5,998 nt of DNA from Deltaproteobacteria bacterium RBG_13_49_15 (GTDB lineage: Bacteria; Desulfobacterota; Desulfobacteria; Desulfobacterales; UBA2156), in assembly GCA_001797695.1 (NCBI GenBank), contig MGQD01000011.1:1-5998 (forward strand). The letters are read 5' to 3'. A program made the position numbers and the translations under genes. This document shows positions 5,220 to 5,998 of the stretch, one piece after another. Position 1 is the first letter of the stretch, and each line of letters starts with the position of its first letter. Below the pieces are notes generated by a model. It was not told where the DNA came from. It saw only the letters and a program-made list of their open reading frames with translations, and did not search any database.

Positions 5220-5998
5220 ATGGGAATTACAGACATCTACCGCAAAGGTGAAAGGCTCCTCAGGGAAAAAGAGTTCGGATGGGTACTGGATGCGGTTGAA
5301 ACGGGATTTATTTTAAAGCATGACCGCCATATCCTGGATCAATATACTTTTAGTCCCCGATATATCGACGGCGTGGAGCCAAAAACCGCTTGCCGAATTC
5401 TCGGTGTTGAGTTGGCAACTCCGGTGATTATGTCGGCCATGACCATGCCAATCCCAGCTATTACTGAGAACGGATTGATGGATGTTGCCATAGCCCTGAA
5501 GGATGCCGGCAGCCTGATGTGGACAGGGACTCCAATCCCGAAAAACTTGAAAGATCTTGCTGAAACCGGCGTTCCGCTGGCAGCGAATGTTAAACCTTAC
5601 AGGGATCGAGCTAAGATGTTCCGGGATCTAGAGGGTATTCAAAAAGCCGGGGTCACCTGGATAGGGGTTGAAACGGATGCCGGCCAAGGGACTAAGATTC
5701 ACGACAAACAAATAGCCTTCGATTGTGCTCCGCTTTCGCTTCAGGAACTCAAAGAGATCCGCAAAGAAGTATCCTCTCCGTTGATCTGCAAAGGGATTTT
5801 GAGCCGGCAGGACGCTGAAAAATGTATTGAGGCCGGCGCCGCCGGCCTGGTTGTTTCCAACCACGGAGCACACACCTTGGATTATCTACCCCATGCACTT
5901 CAGGTAATGGATCAAATTGTTGAAGCCGTCGGAGGAAAAACGATCCTGATTGTCGACGGAGGTTTTCGACGCGGCAGCGATGTCATCAAGGGACTGGC
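5220..5998 (+). CDS. FMN-dependent alpha-hydroxy-acid dehydrogenase, 3' end outside window
   Basis: The reading frame is open from the ATG at 5220 to the window end: 259 full codons, with the C-terminus missing. It is a TIM-barrel flavoenzyme of the lactate dehydrogenase/glycolate oxidase family. The FMN-binding K191-G-I (KGILSRQDAEKCIEAGAAGLVVSNHG), catalytic-base H215 and the phosphate-binding D246-G-G-F-R-R-G-S-D block are all clear. Classical members read SNHGGRQLD, but here it is SNHGAHTLD, so the substrate-carboxylate Arg is His218 and the Gln is Thr219. These enzymes oxidise a 2-hydroxy acid to a 2-keto acid with FMN, passing electrons to oxygen or a membrane or soluble carrier. The altered pocket argues for another substrate. 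The start has AAGGA at 5205-5209, 10 nt upstream. It follows the DUF1638 gene by 61 nt, suggesting a shared transcript. Family membership is firm; the substrate is not. Confidence 0.87.
   Translation, partial: MGITDIYRKGERLLREKEFGWVLDAVETGFILKHDRHILDQYTFSPRYIDGVEPKTACRILGVELATPVIMSAMTMPIPAITENGLMDVAIALKDAGSLMWTGTPIPKNLKDLAETGVPLAANVKPYRDRAKMFRDLEGIQKAGVTWIGVETDAGQGTKIHDKQIAFDCAPLSLQELKEIRKEVSSPLICKGILSRQDAEKCIEAGAAGLVVSNHGAHTLDYLPHALQVMDQIVEAVGGKTILIVDGGFRRGSDVIKGL

Overview
The window is about 6 kb of bacterial chromosome. It carries seven recognisable protein genes, all on the + strand, in four blocks separated by AT-rich, gene-free spacers. Base composition is mixed: a hand count gives 36/60 G+C at 2401-2460 inside the peptidase gene, about 24/60 at 3361-3420 and about 16/60 in the spacer at 1081-1140. 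The gene content fits an anaerobic, perhaps uncultivated bacterium of the Desulfobacterota type: a DUF433/DUF5615 toxin-antitoxin pair, a DUF1638 protein beside an FMN-dependent alpha-hydroxy-acid dehydrogenase, and a stand-alone B3/B4 tRNA-editing-like domain. This taxonomic guess is an inference, since there is no rRNA or other marker gene here.

Layout. 1-300 is a spacer with no convincing gene; it ends in a likely promoter/operator zone. 313-944 is a two-gene toxin-antitoxin module (DUF433 antitoxin, then a DUF5615 PIN-like toxin) whose genes overlap by 4 nt. 945-1483 is an AT-rich spacer holding two perfect hairpins and a 10-bp palindrome. 1484-3064 is a probable two-gene operon: a B3/B4-domain protein and, 33 nt later, a cytoplasmic M28 zinc peptidase. 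3065-3448 is mostly spacer. 3449-4216 is a serine alpha/beta hydrolase, possibly starting earlier at a GTG at 3254. 4217-4558 is a spacer with a good sigma70-like promoter at 4420-4449. 4559-5998 is a second probable operon: a DUF1638 protein, then the start of an FMN-dependent alpha-hydroxy-acid dehydrogenase that runs off the window end.

How the genes relate. The toxin-antitoxin genes form one functional unit. The B3/B4 protein and the M28 peptidase are probably co-transcribed, but no shared pathway is obvious. The DUF1638/FMN-dehydrogenase pair is the most intriguing block. The DUF1638 protein has conserved cysteines and an unknown role. The dehydrogenase keeps the FMN-binding and catalytic His motifs but has His where the classical substrate-binding Arg should be, so its substrate is probably not an ordinary L-2-hydroxy acid. 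No mobile element, CRISPR array, tRNA or rRNA was seen.
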